A DNA stretch of 64,000 nt from Buxus sempervirens (GCA_947561395.2 OX387182.1:45377949-45441948); one strand, 5' to 3'; shown: positions 21,178 through 34,179, counted from the first letter of the stretch. A program made the numbers and translations. Notes: generated by a model from the sequence alone, not told the origin.

Positions 21178-22786
21178 CTAGACTTCCTCACTACTTTGGG
21201 ATTCATCCCTAATCACACAGATGTAGACATCTGGATTTTCTTCAGTTTTGGCTTCTTTGGTGGGAGTAGGCGGTGGGATTCCCTCAGTGGTAATCCCGAA
21301 ATTAGTGAATGATTCTTCCATATGCAATGGTACAACAGTGGCTGGCAGCAGTGCAGCAACTTGTTCATTCATTTTGAATACTTTTAGTAGGCCTTCAAGT
21401 GACCAGTTTGGGGATGGTATTTCTGTTTCCATGATCGTCTCAATGGAGTCCAAAGCAAGTGGTTCCTCCCAGAACATTTGTGCTAGCCCTTCCAGATTGT
21501 CCTCATCTCTTTTCGGTGAAGGTGGGAACTCATCACCCCATCCTTGGGTGACTACATTCTCCAGCGAATTGGTTGCCCTTAGTGCCTAATTGGTGAAGAT
21601 TTTGTACAGGTCTCTATGTATGCAGATAGGCCATTCTAGTTCCCTTCCTTCCATCTTGGCCCTCTTCAATTCAGATTGTCACCTAGAAAGTCTTGCATAA
21701 TCCTCTGGCATTGGATCATAGCCGATTCCAAATTTGACTATTTTCTCTGACACTAGTATGGCCATCTTCACTCCTTGCTTATAATAGCCCAATCCTTCTA
21801 CTGCCCGCAATCCCCAGTCAGTGCATCCAGTAGCGCCAGACACTGCATTTCTCCTTCTTCTCCTGGATCGGTGCCTCCTTTTATGTTCAGCGCCAGACAC
21901 TGCATTTCTCCTTCTTCTCCTGGATCGTTTCCTCCTTTTATGTTCAGGGACATTAACTACATTGATCATTTCCACAGCTTGGAAGTTTAGTGAAGTGGGT
22001 AGCTCATAGTCAATGTAGGGCACCCTTAGCATCTCAAATTCCCTGTGATCCTTAGCATGTACCACTATCAGCTCATTTCCAAAAATGAACCTTACCATCT
22101 TGTGTAGAGAAGAGGGTACCACCCCAGCATGATGTAACCAGGGTCGTCCAATTAGTAGGTTGAAGGAAGCATTGATGTCCATCAGTTCAAATACCAGGGT
22201 GAAGGGCTTTTCAGCTATAATTATGGTCAAAATGACCTCCCAATGGATTCCCTCTTTGAGTTGTCAAATCCTCTGACATTGTGAACGCTGGGCTTAATGA
22301 GGGATGAATGGAGCTGTAGACTATGAAAAGTCCTTATCGGACAGATGATCAGGGCCAAAACATTGTCTATCATAGCTCTTTTCACTATCTTATCACAACA
22401 CTTGATGGTGATGTACAGAGGTTCAATATGATCATACCCTTCTGGTGGAAAATCTTCGACTAAGAAAGAGATGGCCTTTGGCGCCATGATTTGGGAAATG
22501 ATAGCTTCCAATTGTTCTGGCTTGGTGTCTTCGGGTACATGTGCATCTACAAGGACCTTTATCAATGCATCTCTATGCTTGACAGAGTCCACGAGGAGAC
22601 GCATGATGGAGATTTGCGCTGGTACTTTGTTGAGCTCTTGGAAGAGGTCATACTCAGGTACGTAAATGCTATCATGTAGGTCAGTGATCTCTTCCTCATA
22701 TGCTCTACCCTTGCCTTTCTGGGTCTGTGGCTTCTCAACTGCCACTTCCTTCCCCTTTTCTCTCCTCTTTCTTTCTTCTTCTGTCT
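21178..22786 (-). pseudogene. Protease and protease-RT linker of the pol-deleted Tat element
   Basis: On the minus strand 22786-22227 encodes EEERKRREKGKEVAVEK, then LFQELNKVPAQISIMRLLVD, then the protease. The frame shifts near 22228, and 22230-21679 continues with FELMDINASFNLLIGRPW, the conserved Tat protease end. The active-site segment reads MIDNVLAL where the plus element has LIDNGSAL, so the DNG triad is DNV and the enzyme would be inactive. A 57-bp tandem duplication at 21832-21945 doubles a 19-residue segment rich in Arg. The ORF at 21178-21477 is part of the linker to the missing RT. Confidence 0.75.
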
Positions 22787-25153
22787 TGTAACGCCCCGAA
22801 CCCGAGTCAGTGCAAACCGGCACCAGACCCGAACCCGGTTCGCTACTGTAACAACCCGTATTTAGTTCAACAACCAAATCCGAGGTGTTACTGGCCCATA
22901 TCAATTACAACATCAATAACATACCAGACCAAAGAAAGCAAAATCCAATCATTTTATTAAACTATCAGAGTTGCGGAAACAAGTATGTGCGGAAGTGTAG
23001 ATCAAAATCCTCAACTAAGCATAAAGCTTAACCATCAGTCAGTAATATTAAAGTCTGGTAAAATGAACTGGTTACTATCTCTCTCTTATCTCTCTCATAC
23101 ATCAATCCAAATAAATGATAATAAACCAATAAAAAATGCTAAGTCTATAACATCAATCCACCTCAGACAAGATCTGGATAATAATAATCCTCCGGCGAAT
23201 ACTCGGCTATCTCTCCCTGGAAGTCTAAGAGATCCCCCTCTCGCGTATCAGCTGAAAAAAATGGAATAGAAGTAGGGTGAGATACGAATATCTCAGTAGG
23301 TAACACATGCATGACTAAACAGTTAATATAAGCAAAGTAACATTTCATGCACGATTAAGCAACATCTATAAATCAGGCTCGCATAATCATTTATACCATT
23401 CATGAACACAAAACAGTTTGATAAACAGTTCTAGAAATGATTTTCAGCAAGTTTTAATATAAGAACTCAATAGCCAAATCAGTAGCATAATCCATACATT
23501 GCCAGGATGTACTAAGCAGTCACATCCAACCAATATCCCAATCACATGCATCCCGCACGTGCACAATAATAATAATCAAATCAAGTGTTGTGTTTTCAGT
23601 GTCATTGTAGGACTCACAAAGATAGATAAACCTTTTGAGATGATTCTCAACCAATTGCTATACCACCGTGCGACTTAGGAGCGATGCTACTAATGATACT
23701 CAAGCCCCATGCAGCGCAGCTTAGACAAGAGCCGTAGTCACCGACTAATTGTACACGTACCCATCAGAGTTGGCATGTACCACCAGCATGCAGCACCAGA
23801 ATCAATACATGGAGATGGTCGCTTATCCACATGTACAGGGAATCATCAGCGGCTCACCGGGGTGTCCCTCCAGACATAGGACCTTCCCAGACAAACTAAC
23901 TTGCAAAGGAAGCGCGTGGCATATAGGAGTAACTCAACCCAAATGACATATCCCTCAGCTATCTAGCTACGACTATGGATCCATAACCAGCTATGCCCAC
24001 TAGACTCCAAAATTCCCTAAAGTATCATAATTCTATAAGGGTTGGTGCCTAGCGGCATATAATGGTTATATCTGTACATTTACTTCATTATTCAGTCATT
24101 CGAATTCTGAATTCTCTTTATAATGTCTTCTGATTTATAATGCCATTTAGAAGTGTTTAGATAATCAAATGGTAGTTAGGCTTTTCCAAAATCACATTTC
24201 TCATTTACCTTCAAAACTTGGCAACTAATGTCCTAAATATCTCCCTAATTTGTTTTTCTATAAAACAGGGAATTAGATAGTTTATTTTGGTCTTAAAAGA
24301 CCTTAGTTAATCATTAAAATTGTCTAAAAATAGTTTAGAGTTGAATTAGGTTCGAAATTATGAAAAATTGGAATTTCTGCTGAGAGCGCCTGGGATTGCT
24401 CAGGATCGCTCCGGGCGGTCTCCAGTCGGCGGTAGTTCAATTTCGAGCGCCAACGGTCCGTCGTCCCACGGTCCACGGCGTCCTCAATTTTATAACCAGT
24501 GCCTAGGATCGCCGATGAGCGCCGAGTCCAGTCGAGGTCGGCGATCATACAAAATCGAGCAGAAACAGTTCTAAATCATGATTTTTCTCGTCTAAACTCA
24601 TTCTAATGTATTTCTAACATGCTTAGCTAACTAAATACAACATTACATATCATAGAAACATGCGTTTGCGATTAAACAGAGGTAAATCCAATTTTAAAAC
24701 CAAAACGATGTCACCTACCTCTATACACTGATTCCTCCTTCTCTATTCTGAACAATGGCGAACCTCTAGCACTGAGAAACTCTCTGGACGATGAACGCAC
24801 GCCCAGCCCTTCCTTCTTCTTCTCCTTCTTCTCTTCTCTTTGGTCGTTCAAACAGGTTCGTCACTTGCGGCTTCAATACGAGCGAGAATACAAGTATAAA
24901 ATTAGGTTATTTCTTTATACATATATATACCCCCTGATCCTATGCATCTCCCATGCAACTCTTCTATACACCTTGCCCAATTAGAATACATACCTCGATA
25001 TCTCACGATCGGACGGTCAGATCTGGGTCTAATTTTGGATCTCCGCTAAGTTGATCACCCCCTACAATATTAAAATGTTTCTATCAATCATAACTCTCGG
25101 TAATATTATTTACTAATTTAATTTATTATTTAAGGAAAATTCGGGGTTTTACA
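22787..25153 (-). mobile_element. LTR C copy 2, solo LTR (2367 bp), inverted
   Basis: Plus-strand ends are TGTAACGCCCCG and CGGGGTTTTACA, flanked by a perfect 5-bp duplication TGTCT (22782-22786 and 25154-25158). It is the inverse of LTR C copy 1, and lies in the same orientation as its host element. It interrupts the gag-protease linker; removing it and one duplication joins PEGE directly to the EEERKRREK segment. Donor and acceptor are conserved (GT at 24717-24718, AG at 23252-23253 on the minus strand). Confidence 0.9.
23163..23251 (-). other. Putative final coding exon of LTR C, copy 2
   Basis: After the acceptor TTTTTCAG the minus strand reads ADTREGD, DFQGEI, EYSPED and YYYPDLV to TGA. 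Compared with copy 1 there is one in-frame codon loss. Eight of about eleven substitutions fall at third positions. Upstream in exon 1 the frame stays open for some 50 codons before a stop, but no ATG is present. Role unknown. Confidence 0.45.
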
Positions 25154-27254
25154 TGTCTCTCCCTCGGGTATGGGTGGTGGGTCAATGTTGACATATCGAC
25201 CAAATCGGGTGATCCGATTGACCTCAACTTCAGTGTATATGGGAGTGGTTTGGTAATAGATAGGGTCAATGGTATAAAGAAGGGGGACTGTGTGACATGT
25301 TGGGGATTCAAGGTTAAGTTTCGAAGGGTTCAAGGTGGGTGGTTCAATCGGGGTAACTGTGGGGTTTGGTATGGGAAGGTCTTTTATGTTGAAAGGATTG
25401 TTGGTGGGTGCTCCTATGGGGATGTATAGTGGTGGGGTAGGATGGGTAGATGGGTTTGTATCAGGTATGGGTGATGGAGGAGGTATTCTGTGTTGATTTC
25501 AGGGTGTAAATGTACCCAAGGGAGATGTGGCGGATTTCTTGCACTGTTTTCTTCTTCCACGACATTCACTTCTTGCCTGCTGGCCCCATAACGAAGGTGT
25601 ACTCTTATTACCTGCCCTCGTTGTCCAATCAAAATAGATGGATCAAACTGCATGCTGCTACTACTGACGTGATTCATTGCCTTATAGAGGCCTTGAAATG
25701 GTCCGGGAGGGGATTAGTGGTTACACCAGTAGCTGGGGCTAGTTCAGGTTGTGCGGGTGGACCAACCGTGAGATGCTTCTGGTCAATGAGGTCCTGGATG
25801 TCATGTCTTAGATGCCAATAGAGGTTAGTACTGTGCCCCGGTGCCCCAGAGTGGTATTCACATCGCTCTGCAGGGTTGTAACTCTTTGCCATGGTTGTTT
25901 GGGGATTTAGTGATTTCAGCTGTACATATCCTCCTTTCAAGAGTGTCGATAACAGTTCTGCTGGTGAATATGGAAGTGACGAAAACACCATTCATAGCCT
26001 TGCTTCCATCTCTTCTTTGGTTCTTCTGGGTGGTCCTTGGTATGGTGTGACCATCTGCCCCAAGTTCTGTGGTGCTGCTACTACAGGTCTCTGGGACACA
26101 TGGTATGGGTGTGTTGGCTGCATATAATTAACTGCTTGGCCCTCATTTCTTTTCGGTTCTTGCCCCTAGTTCCTGTAACCTTGACTTCCCATTGGCCTTC
26201 TCTGGGTGATACTCTGTCCACCACCATCTATCTTTCTTGCCCTTATGGCGTCTTCGATTCTATCTGCTGTTAGGATCAAATCATTGAAATTCAAAGAACT
26301 TTGCCCCAGTAACAGATTAAAGAACAATTGTCCCAGTGAGGCAATGAACAAGGACTTCATTTCCTGCTCCAGTAAAGGGGGTTGGACCAAAGTTGCCAAT
26401 TATTTCCACCTCTTAGCATAGTCTCTCACAGTTTCCTGGTTCTTCTTCGCCAACCTTTGCAGTTCAGTCCTCGTCTGCACCATTTGACTGTTCAGTTGGT
26501 ATTGTTGGATGAATACTGCTCCAAGGTCGTTCCAAGTATTAATCTTTGTTTTATCGAGACTTAGGAACCATGAGTAGGCTGCCCCAATAAGTGACCTCTG
26601 AAAGAACTGTACCATAATCTTTTGGTCCTTGACGTATTGGTACATATCACCAGAATACAACCTCAAGTGATTCAGAGGGCAGCCTGTACTATCAAACTGG
26701 TAGAGTTCCAAACATCTGAATTTAGTTGGTAGTTGTATGTCCGAGAAGAAGCAAAGATTCTCCAATGTCACTTCGTTCTGTACCATACTTGGCTGTAGCT
26801 GCTTCAGTAAATCTTCTTTCATGGCTGCCATGCGAGCCTCAAACTGGGCTTCCTGTGCCCTGTACCAGTCCTCTTCATCTTGCCCCAACTAGGCAGGCAT
26901 TGGTGCCATAGGCACAAATTGCTCTGGTTGCTGAATGGGGTAACCAGGAATGATTGTGGGTGGTGCGAGTTGTGCTACTGGCTGTAGTGGAGGTGGTGGT
27001 ACTATTGGTGCTGGGTGTGCTTGGAATGGTGGTAATGGTGCGACTGGCACTTCTGCGTGTTGTGGTGGTTGTGGTTGTTCCTGTGGAGCAACATGAATGA
27101 CCGGCTAAACTTGCTTTAAGTCACTAATTTCTGTCAGGAGAGACTGAATCAATGTTCCCATGGTTTTGACCTTTTGCGTCAGGTCATTGATAACTTGGTT
27201 CTGACTGGATTCAGCTGGATGTTGAACTGGCGGTGCCTGGTTTTCTTTATGCAT
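25154..27254 (-). pseudogene. gag of the 19-32 kb Tat element
   Basis: The start is ATG at 27254 (MHKENQAPPVQHPAES). A Pro/Gln-rich segment is followed by the capsid core (MYQYVKDQKIMVQFFQRSL, TWNDLGAVFIQQYQLN), then CEYHSGAPGHSTNLYWHLRH. The last zinc-knuckle Cys reads Tyr. In-frame stops occur at KQV/PVIHV, PA/LGQDEE, KRWK/LATL and YRN/GQEP, and the frame shifts near 25990 and 25410. The linker up to 25154 is Pro-rich and continues beyond LTR C copy 2 into the protease region. Confidence 0.8.
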
Positions 27255-27439
27255 TTATCTCGAGTCACCTGCGTGATCTTAGCAAGTAAGGGCTCCTGGG
27301 AGCAATTTTGGTACCTGTTTGATCATTTGACAGGCATCAGTGCATTTCATTGATATTTAATTGAATTTATTTTTTCTTTATATTTATAATTTTTTTTGGA
27401 ACCCGTTTGCAAATTCTTGTTAGAATTTCCTCTTTGTTG

Positions 27440-28440
27440 TGGTCTAGTTGAGATCAGATTTTTGATCTGGTTTAACTGTTTAAAAGCAGCAAGGGAAGAG
27501 ACCCCGAGGTTAAAGGACTGATCTGGTTTAGTCACGTGGGTGTGACAAGGGAAAAGACCCTAAAGTACTGAACTATTTTAGCTGCGCAAAGGCGGCTAGG
27601 AAAGGGAACCCAGCCTCTGTAACCTGATCTATTTTAGCTACCCTAAGGCAACTCAGAAAGAGAACCCAAAAAAATCTGATTTATTTTAGTCACCCATAGG
27701 AAACTGGGAAAGAGACCCCGATCTTCTTGAAAGCTGATTTATTTTAGTCACCCGAAGGCAACTGGGAGAGAGAACCTGATTTTTTTGAAAGCTGATCTAT
27801 TTTAGCCACCCTCATGCAACTGGGAGAGAGAACCCAAATTTTTTTTTTGAAAGCTGATCTATTTTAGTCACCCACAGGCAACTGGGAGAGAGAACCCGAT
27901 TTTTAGAAGCTGATCTGTTTTAGTCACCCGCAGGCAATTGCAAGAGAGAACCCAATCTTTTTGAAAGCTGTTCTATTTTAGTCACCTGCAGGCAACTGGG
28001 AGAGAGAACCTGATTTTCTATGAACTGATCTGTTTTAGCCACACAGAGGCAGCTAGAAAGAGAACCCCGACTTTTCTGTGAATTGATCTATTTTAGCTAC
28101 ACGAAGGTGGCTGGGAGAGAGAACGCTATGAATCTGATCTGTTTTAGTCACCAGCAGGCAACTGGAATAGAGAACCTTGATCTTTGTATACTAGTCTATT
28201 TTAGCCACTTGGAGGTGACTGGGGAAGAGAACCCGATGACTCGGATTTATTTTAGTAACCTGAAGCTAACTAGGAGAGAGAACCCTAATCTTTGTAGGCT
28301 AGTCTATTTTAGCCACTTGGAGGTGATTGGGAGAGGGAGCCCAATGACTCTGAAAACTGATCTGTTTTAGTCGCTTGGTAGCGACTTGGAAAGAGAACCC
28401 TACTAATCCATTTTAGCCTCCTTAGCACGACAAGGGAAGA
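27440..28440 (+). repeat. Tandem array, about 17 units of roughly 60 bp
   Basis: Each unit contains a GATCTATTTTAGTCACC-like core, an AGGCAACTGGGAGAGAGA-like core and a T-rich spacer. Units vary from about 55 to 62 bp. The array lies between the captured ORF and gag in the leader of the 19-32 kb element. An ORF at 28083-28370 merely reads through repeats. Confidence 0.85.
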
Positions 28441-28488
28441 GAACTTGCATTACGAGGGGTTTTGGTAGAGCTCAGTATCACGGGGTTT

Positions 28489-28797
28489 GACCGCGTCAGG
28501 TCTCCGTAGGGGGTGAGCTAAAAAGCAACACCCGGGCTCACCTAAGCATATCTTTGACTCATACGTCGGCTGCTTCGGCACCACCAATTTTGGACCGCAT
28601 CGGATATCCGCAGGGGGTAAGCTAAAAAGCAACACCCGGGCTCACCTAAGCCTGTCTCCGACTCATATGTCGGCTGCTTTGGTGCCACCAATTTTGGACC
28701 GCGTCGGGTCTCCGCAGGGGTAAGCTAAACAGAAAATACCTGGGTTCACCTAAGCTTATCTCTGACTCACACGTTGGCTGATTCGGCGCCACCAATT
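28489..28797 (+). repeat. Three tandem repeats of about 104 bp
   Basis: Units start at about 28489, 28592 and 28697, each beginning GACCGCGTC(A/G)GGTCTCCG with small changes. Each contains AACACCCGGGCTCACC or a close variant, and ends GGCACCACCAATT. Confidence 0.85.
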
Positions 28798-29195
28798 AGG
28801 ATCGGCTGATCCAAGTCTAAAACCAAGTGCTCTTAACAAAGAAACATTTGGGTGTGATACGAGCTCAATCTTGGGTGTTTTAAGAAACACCTGCCAGGTT
28901 GTTCATGTCATTTAGTCAAGATGATTGGTTTGAAGAAAAGGTGTCTGAGGTGACCAGAAAGCACGATCTTGTATGATCGGAAAGAATGGGGGTCTGTTGG
29001 GGACCCGAAAGACAACTTTTCGCAAGGAACTGCAAACTCAATTCATTGCTTACATCATGTTAATGTTCTGTCAATTCAAACTGCATTCAACTCAAAGCAT
29101 TCAAAAAAGGGAAATCTCACGTTCAAGTTACATCAAAAGTCTGACACAACTCAAAATACATCAAAATTCCGATCAAAATACAACATAGCCAAAGC
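28798..29195. other. Leader between repeats and captured ORF
   Basis: No gene is supported here. It is the region after the captured ORF stop on the minus strand. Confidence 0.5.
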
Positions 29196-30629
29196 CTAAC
29201 TAGGTGGGTCATCATCATAATAGGACAACACGTCTTGCCTACTCCAGGAACGCAGAATCTTGTTCCGCAGACATCGGTCCTCATCCGCGCATTTGCGGAC
29301 AATTTCCATTTCTTCCTGGAGGGCTACATTAGCTTGTCTACTCTTCCGTTCTGGTTCAACATAAGCTGAATGGATACGGGAGTGGATCTCCTGCAGTTCA
29401 GCCACCCTATCTCGGTATGTGTCAGTGGACGAAACTGGAATGTCCTTTGGTATGTTGGTTTGGAGAGGTGGGACGCCGCCATGGCAAAAAGTCCTCGTCA
29501 TCCAGTGCTCATATTCTTGAAAGTGGCCCTTCGAGAATATGTCTTCCCTATGTATACGCACGGTTCTCCATTTTGCCAATAATCTTCCCCTTAACTCCTT
29601 TGTGAGTGGGCCTATCAGATCTGTTGCATCATTCACAATGGGGATTCCTTGCGGTTTCCCAAATTGCCTTAAAACCCTAATCGGATAGTAGGATACAGCA
29701 TGAGTAAGACCAATTAAGGCCAGGAATCTCCTGTCTTTGAAAGCCAGGATAGGGGAGTAATCATACTCAAAAGTTCCCCACCATCTGATATCACGATCTC
29801 CATCAATGGAGGAAATGGTTCAGCCAAGCATCTCTAGTGGGAAGGTCTGGGCATATATCTCTTTTAGACATGTGGGTGATGATGTCACGAGCTAGCCCGT
29901 ACTTGGTAGCACAAGGTTCAGCTACCCTCAGATGGTCTTGCATCCATATATGCAGGATGGAAACACAGCCCTGGAACTTTCTGACTCTGTTCTTAGCCGA
30001 TGAAGTCAAGGAGTGATACAATTGAGCTAGAATTAATGGCACGAGTTTACGTCCCAAAAGGAGTTGATCCACAACCTCCATGAGGGCCAAATTAATGGTG
30101 TCTCCCCCAATTGGAAAGAAAATCTGTGGAAGGGCCACGAGGGTGAAGGTGTCCCACCAAACACGAGGTCTTTCCTACTTTTTGTTCCTTGTCTTTTCAA
30201 CTAGGAATTTCTTGGAGACCTGTGTGACTGATGTTTCACCTCTAAAAGTCTATAATAATTGCCTTGAAAGGCCAAAGAATTTACAGGCCTCATTCTTATA
30301 ACTGTCTTTAAGGTTTGGCCTAATTGGCTCCTCGCGATGCTCAAACCGAAGGAGTAGGTCTAACTCCTCAATTGTGGATGTCAACTCCATGATCCCAAAT
30401 TGGAAAACTGAAAATTGGGCATCCCAGAATAAAAGGGATACCTGAATCATGTCCCAATTAATTGGACATTCAACAGGGACAAAGTTTGTCCCATACGGTA
30501 TTTCATTTCCCACTCAATTTTTTCGCTCCCTTGAAGTTGTTCAGTCCAAGAGCGAATCTAGGGAGTGTCCAAGGCATGTTTTTCCAATCTATGGAATCTA
30601 GTCTTTTCAGCTGATGAGGACGATGCCAT
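29196..30629 (-). pseudogene. Captured extra ORF in sense, DUF7745/PMD-like, intronless
   Basis: The probable start is ATG at 30629 (MASSSSAEKTRFHRLE), in the leader upstream of gag and in the same direction. Blocks in order are INWDMIQVSLLFWDAQFSVF and QFGIMELTSTIEELDLLLRF, then FLVEKTRNKK, then GGDTINLALMEVVDQLLLG and CVSILHIWMQDHL, then RFLALIGLTHAVSYYPIRVL, then a charged C-terminus ending at 29196. Every block aligns with the gene at 57685-59391, including FGNHEMTSTIEEVETILGL and NFLVLAGLRHAVLYLPLRVL. The intron that the 57685 gene has after CAPILQ is absent here (near 29950). Stops and at least two frameshifts make it a pseudogene. The domain name is from memory of plant families. Confidence 0.7.
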
Positions 30630-32016
30630 TGCTGTACTATCCGATTGGTGTTTCAAAATCATTTGGGGCTATTCAAAGAAGAACTAGAAATAAGTGCAAG
30701 GAATTCAAAGAAAAGCGATTAATCCGATTAAACAAACTCAACAAAGGAAAGCAATAAGGGCAAGGACTACCATCCGGTTGGAATTCTTGAAAAACCATAG
30801 AAAAAATGTCAGGTTAAATCTAACCAATGAAAAGAAATGTACCAGTGTGTGCAATCCTAAGGGTTGGTGCCTATTAAGACACAACTCCTAGATATACTTG
30901 TGTATGGAAGTACGTCCAAGTCCAAACCAGTCTCTCTTTCATTTGTCCTTTCATCTGCTCTAATTTCTGGTGTCTGACCAAAAATTTACAACTTGCCATC
31001 GAGGGCAAAAATTACATGTTATTGGAAAAGCCGAAAAATGAATCATCTTTAGGGTTATTGGGAACCCTAAAGAAGGATACAGCTTTGCTTCAAGTGGCAG
31101 GGTAGGTTAAAATACCTAATCCTAGGGTTTGTTGCCCTTGATTCGACCTGGCATGCTGTCATCTGTTCATCTGTCTGATCTTGCCAGCTTTCATCAGCCC
31201 AAAGGCTGGCTCGGACTCGAAGCACTTCCAACGGACTCGAATGGGTCAAGGCCCATGGCTCACAGGACTCAATGCATGGATCTGGGGTGGTTCCTTTGAT
31301 CAAAGTTAGGTTGGCTTCCTAATTTAGAGCTGAGGTAGCCCAAAGTCTAGGGTCCACTCAATTTGATGCAAAAAGGGTGGGGGTTGCTGCCCCTGATGGA
31401 CTCTTGGATTTTAAATTAATTGTACTCCTCTTGTATCATCATTCACAATCACATTCATCACAAAAGGTGTATCAGAACGTTGGGTGCGGAAAAGGATACA
31501 CAGTCCAAGACAAATGCCTACAAGGGTCTAAGCCAGGTCCAAGACCCCTTGCGTACCACGGCAAGAAACCAGTGGCGCTATAGGGATCCAGAAATCTTGG
31601 GGGATGCTTTAGCTTCGCTTTTCCCCGAAGATATATCACATGTGCCATTCAGTCAAATCACCCATGCGGGCTCTCTCGCGCGTGTCACCCTACGCAGTTC
31701 ATATCAAAAGCCGGTAAACATCCACAGTTTGGTGAGTGCACCTTGTGCTCGAGTGGTTTGGTGTCATGTCTAATCGGGTGAGTTGAGTTGACTCAGCTTA
31801 ACAATCTGCCTTATGTAGTAAAGTGGGGAATTTTGTATGTGAAACTGCACCAGGAAAGCTTCCAGGAAACTGGAGGGGTCACAAATGGTCTTGCTTAAGA
31901 CCCAGTTTCCATAGGCCATTTAAGTCCTTTGTGACAGAGCTTCCTAGACATGCTTTTCACAATATATTCCCTACATTATTTAGATAAGGTAGAACCATGA
32001 TCTGACTTGGTTGGTA
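30630..32016 (-). other. Leader of the 19-32 kb Tat element
   Basis: Non-coding. 30840-32016 is homologous to 16960-18272 in the left element. It separates the PBS from the captured ORF. No tRNA or other gene is seen. Confidence 0.6.
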
Positions 32017-32035
32017 GGTCCCCAGCGGAGTCGCT
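32017..32035 (-). other. Primer-binding site of the 19-32 kb element
   Basis: The minus strand reads TAGCGACTCCGCTGGGGAC next to the LTR A end. It differs by one base from the expected TGG start seen at 18273-18291. Confidence 0.65.
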
Positions 32036-32835
32036 AGGCTATGCGCACATTAGCCCGCGGGCGCACTCGATGCGAGATAAGGGGATTAGGAGTCGCCACT
32101 ACTTGACAGGGTGCAAGCAGACACCTAGATGCCTAAGGATGTCTATTAGGTGGTCTGCGCATTGAGATTCTAGGAAAAGGACCGGTTACTATCCGGGGAA
32201 GTCCATAGACACCCCGATCTGCCCCATCAAAAGACGGATCCCACGGGTCAACCTGGTTAGCCTTTAGCGAGTCAACTTATTTATCTCACCCGTCCTAAGC
32301 AAGCATGCACATTCAATTTGGTCTTTGGTGGGGACCACATGTGTGGTGTAGGTCCCATTTATTTGCTTTTGATTTTATCTTCTTTAATTTAAATGACCTA
32401 GGTTTAAATTGTGGGCCCCGTTGGAAGGCTCACAGAATGCCAAGTTGGGCTTAGAGTAAGCCCAAAGTCCAATTTGGGTTATATTGAATAACCCTCTTTT
32501 GGATTTGGCTTATTTGATTTGGGATGTGATTTAAATATGTAAAATTATTAAGTTAGTTTAGACTTTTAAAGTGAGCTTATTAGGCTTGAAGGAAGCCCAA
32601 TAGAATGGTCAGGTTGCCTTAAAGTCCACCATTTGGATGAGCTTGTGTTAGGCAAGACAGGTGTGGGCCCCGTTGGAAGGCCCACATGGAAGGATTATTG
32701 GGCCTTGGATGGGCCCAATTCTCAAGGAAGGGTCCTGGACTACTCAGAGACCAAGTTTTCTCTAATTGAGTTGGTTTAGATTGATTTTAATCTTATTATT
32801 CCCAAAAATCAGATTTCTGAATTTCTGTGACTTGC

Positions 32836-32914
32836 TTGCACAATATGTGCGGATTGGCCTTGTCTGTATAACATATGCGGACAGGGCCAATCCGCCCTAT
32901 GTATGCGGGCAGGG
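32836..32914 (-). repeat. Palindrome array, 28-bp period (LTR A, downstream of TATA)
   Basis: Three units start at 32836, 32864 and 32892 with partially preserved arms of the form (T/C)TGCA/CCGC...GCGG. The period matches the other LTR A arrays. Confidence 0.65.
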
Positions 32915-34179
32915 CCCGAGAAACCCAAGAAACCAAATTTTCAAGGGGAGTAGGGGCTCCTTCTTCCTTTACGAATCTGGTGCAAGGTGGGGTTGGGGGT
33001 GTGTCATCCGACCAACCCACAAAGGCTTCCAAATCTGATTTTAAGCACTTAAACGCTATTTGACCTATCCTAAACCCAAGGAGGAAGGGGGACTGAGGCT
33101 TGGGGCCTATCTCCCTTCACCTAAGCTTGTAAGCTTAGGATTTTCAAGGTGGGGGTGAGGTCCCCCAGTACCGCTATGGCATCCAAACTCATCCCCTTTG
33201 GCTACAAGATGGGTTGTATGGCCCGTAAGGCCTCATGCTCAAGTTAACGGCCAAACCATGATCATGCAATTACAATAGGCAATGCTCAACATAAAAAAGT
33301 ACCAAAATAGAGCACTAAATGTATTTTGAGACAATGCTGGGTGCTTCATTCAAATGTGCATGAAAAAGCTAGGAATCCAACTCTAAACAGCTACTATGGT
33401 ATACTACAATTAAGAAATCGTGTGTGTGTTGCATGGAGTATTTCCTAGGGACTAAAAGCATGCTTAGAAAGCTGAATTTAAAGCATACAGGTATGATATA
33501 AAAACAACAAACAATTAATCATGATTTTTGTACACCTATTCGAACTAGCATGACTATGGAATCAAAACACTTCAACCTACAAACAACAAGAAAATAAAGT
33601 GAACTAACTAAAGAATGGAAGTAGGGGTTTAAGGTTACATTGATCCAGAACTAGGAGGAAGAGAATTAATGGCAATATCTTAATGCTTAAGTGACATTAA
33701 ATGACCTTGAAACATCTCAAAACACCTCACCCTCTTGTACGACCATCATGGCATCTCTTACCTCATATGAACCATCTACTTGAAGGGGAAAATCACCATA
33801 ATAGAAAAGATATAAAAGAAAGCAATCTACAGAAAAATGGACTCCGAAACATGCTCCTTACTTAGCTACAAATCAAAGTATATTGTATTATGATCATGAG
33901 AAAAATGTTACCTTGATGGAGGGGAGTACTTGGTGATGCTTTGGACTCCTTGGAAGCCTTGGCAGCAAGATGAGTCCTTCCTTTTCCCCCAAGAGAGATC
34001 CTTCTTAGTTAGGATGAAGAAGTAATGAGAGTTGGTTGAGTATGGAGTGATTGGAGAGTGATTGGGGAGTGTTCTTGGACTTGGAAATGGAGAAGAGGGT
34101 GGTTTGGAGGTTAGAGTTGTAGAGAGGATGGAGAAGAACCAAAGTTGAACGACCAACCCATGCCTTGTGCTTGGGTTTG

